From Thermoplasmata archaeon (GTDB lineage: Archaea; Thermoplasmatota; E2; DHVEG-1), in the NCBI GenBank assembly GCA_030637965.1, contig DAOWFO010000045.1:1-5676 (forward strand): a stretch of DNA of 5,676 nt, read 5' to 3'. Below, piece after piece: positions 5,528-5,676 of the stretch. The translations under genes were made by a program, and so were the position numbers. The notes below the pieces were generated by a model, which ran no database searches, had not been told where the DNA came from, and was given only the letters and a program-made list of their open reading frames with translations. How positions within the stretch are numbered: the first letter of the stretch is position 1; each line of letters begins with the position of its first letter.

Positions 5528-5545
5528 TGATGAAAGTTTGCATCA
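5528..5545. repeat. Imperfect 18-bp dyad, operator-like
   Basis: TGATGAAAGTTTGCATCA has outer arms TGATG and CATCA that pair exactly; 14 of 18 positions fit two-fold symmetry. It covers the spot where transcription from the minus-strand TATA box at 5563-5570 would start. That is a typical position for an archaeal repressor site. Chance occurrence in A/T-rich DNA cannot be excluded. Confidence 0.35.
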
Positions 5546-5562
5546 GAAGTAGGGGTAACGTG

Positions 5563-5570
5563 TATATAAA
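5563..5570 (-). promoter_or_regulatory. Strong minus-strand TATA box
   Basis: Minus-strand TTTATATA (in the context CGGTTTATATACACG) is one of the best TATA matches in the window and lies just after the stop codon of the right-edge gene. The predicted start is near 5541. It may drive the metallopeptidase with a long leader, or a short transcript ending at the hairpin 5476-5511. Read on the plus strand it is TATATAAA, so orientation is not certain. Confidence 0.5.
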
Positions 5571-5575
5571 CCGTT

Positions 5576-5676
5576 TTAAGGCATCTTTATTTTAAATTTT
5601 CTGTATAATTTATCTGAAGCCCAATGTCCATAATAAAATATTGCTAGTTTCTCTTTTTTTGCCAATTTTGGAAATA
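5576..5676 (-). CDS. C-terminal end of an unidentified protein (cut by window edge)
   Basis: The minus strand is open from the right edge to a TAA at 5576-5578, giving 32 residues that start FPKLAKKEKLAIFYYGHW and end ASDKLYRKFKIKMP. The composition is protein-like (mixed aromatic, Lys and Ala residues, and a GHWASDKLY core) rather than the Ile/Asn/Lys/stop-rich output of random A/T DNA. The TATA box immediately after its stop and the T-tract hairpin beyond it fit a gene end. The other two minus-strand frames also reach stops here, so the evidence is modest. I do not recognise the family; too little is present to suggest a function. Confidence 0.5.
   Translation of the reverse strand, partial: FPKLAKKEKLAIFYYGHWASDKLYRKFKIKMP

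Noticed and set aside
5527..5616. C/D box guide RNA (TTGATGA and a distant CTGA)
   Set aside because: The C box is off consensus, the boxes are too far apart, and no paired D'/C' boxes or terminal stem were found.
1..5676. CRISPR array, tRNA, rRNA, insertion sequence or phage genes
   Set aside because: I saw no regularly spaced direct repeats, cloverleaf or GTTC-loop signatures, transposase motifs or terminal inverted repeats with target duplication. All long frames are ordinary chromosomal genes.

Overview
The window is A+T-rich and archaeal, most likely from a Thermoplasmatota-type (or related euryarchaeal) lineage. The evidence is a 20S proteasome beta subunit with the Thermoplasma-style Thr1/Glu17/Lys33 triad, an archaeal DUF373 membrane protein, an archaeal MptE-type pterin pyrophosphokinase, TATA-box promoters with little or no leader, and a large secreted Ca-binding-type metallopeptidase of the sort common in protein-degrading sediment Thermoplasmatota. 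The phylum-level placement is an inference; the archaeal call is firm.

Layout, left to right. Positions 1-258 (minus) are the N-terminal 86 residues of the proteasome beta subunit, running off the left edge. It diverges from a two-gene plus-strand unit: a six-helix DUF373 membrane protein (394-1515) and, 8 nt later, mptE (1524-2219). The 135-nt divergent spacer holds two TATA boxes and a strong Shine-Dalgarno for the proteasome gene. mptE converges on a minus-strand kinase-fold gene (2253-2975), with an A/T hairpin and T-tract between them. The kinase gene diverges from a DUF2238/YjdF-like six-helix membrane protein (3152-3802). Their 176-nt spacer carries a perfect 11-bp inverted repeat, one arm near each promoter. 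The membrane protein gene converges on a minus-strand 486-residue secreted metallopeptidase (3862-5322). Upstream of that, 5335-5575 has no ordinary gene but is structured: a good minus-strand TATA box, a partial dyad at the predicted start site, and a 9-bp hairpin with T-tracts. At the right edge, 5576-5676 (minus) looks like the last 32 residues of a gene that begins outside the window.

How the genes fit together. Only DUF373-mptE looks like a true operon; the other genes sit in alternating orientation with their own promoters. The window combines intracellular protein turnover (proteasome), pterin C1-carrier cofactor synthesis (MptE), an orphan small-molecule or protein kinase, two integral membrane proteins of unknown function, and extracellular proteolysis. 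No mobile element, CRISPR array, tRNA or rRNA was seen. Nothing here amounts to a demonstrated new system. The best leads are the structured region upstream of the peptidase, the paired inverted repeat in the kinase/DUF2238 spacer, the altered zinc-binding motif of the peptidase, and the coupling of DUF373 to a pterin enzyme.
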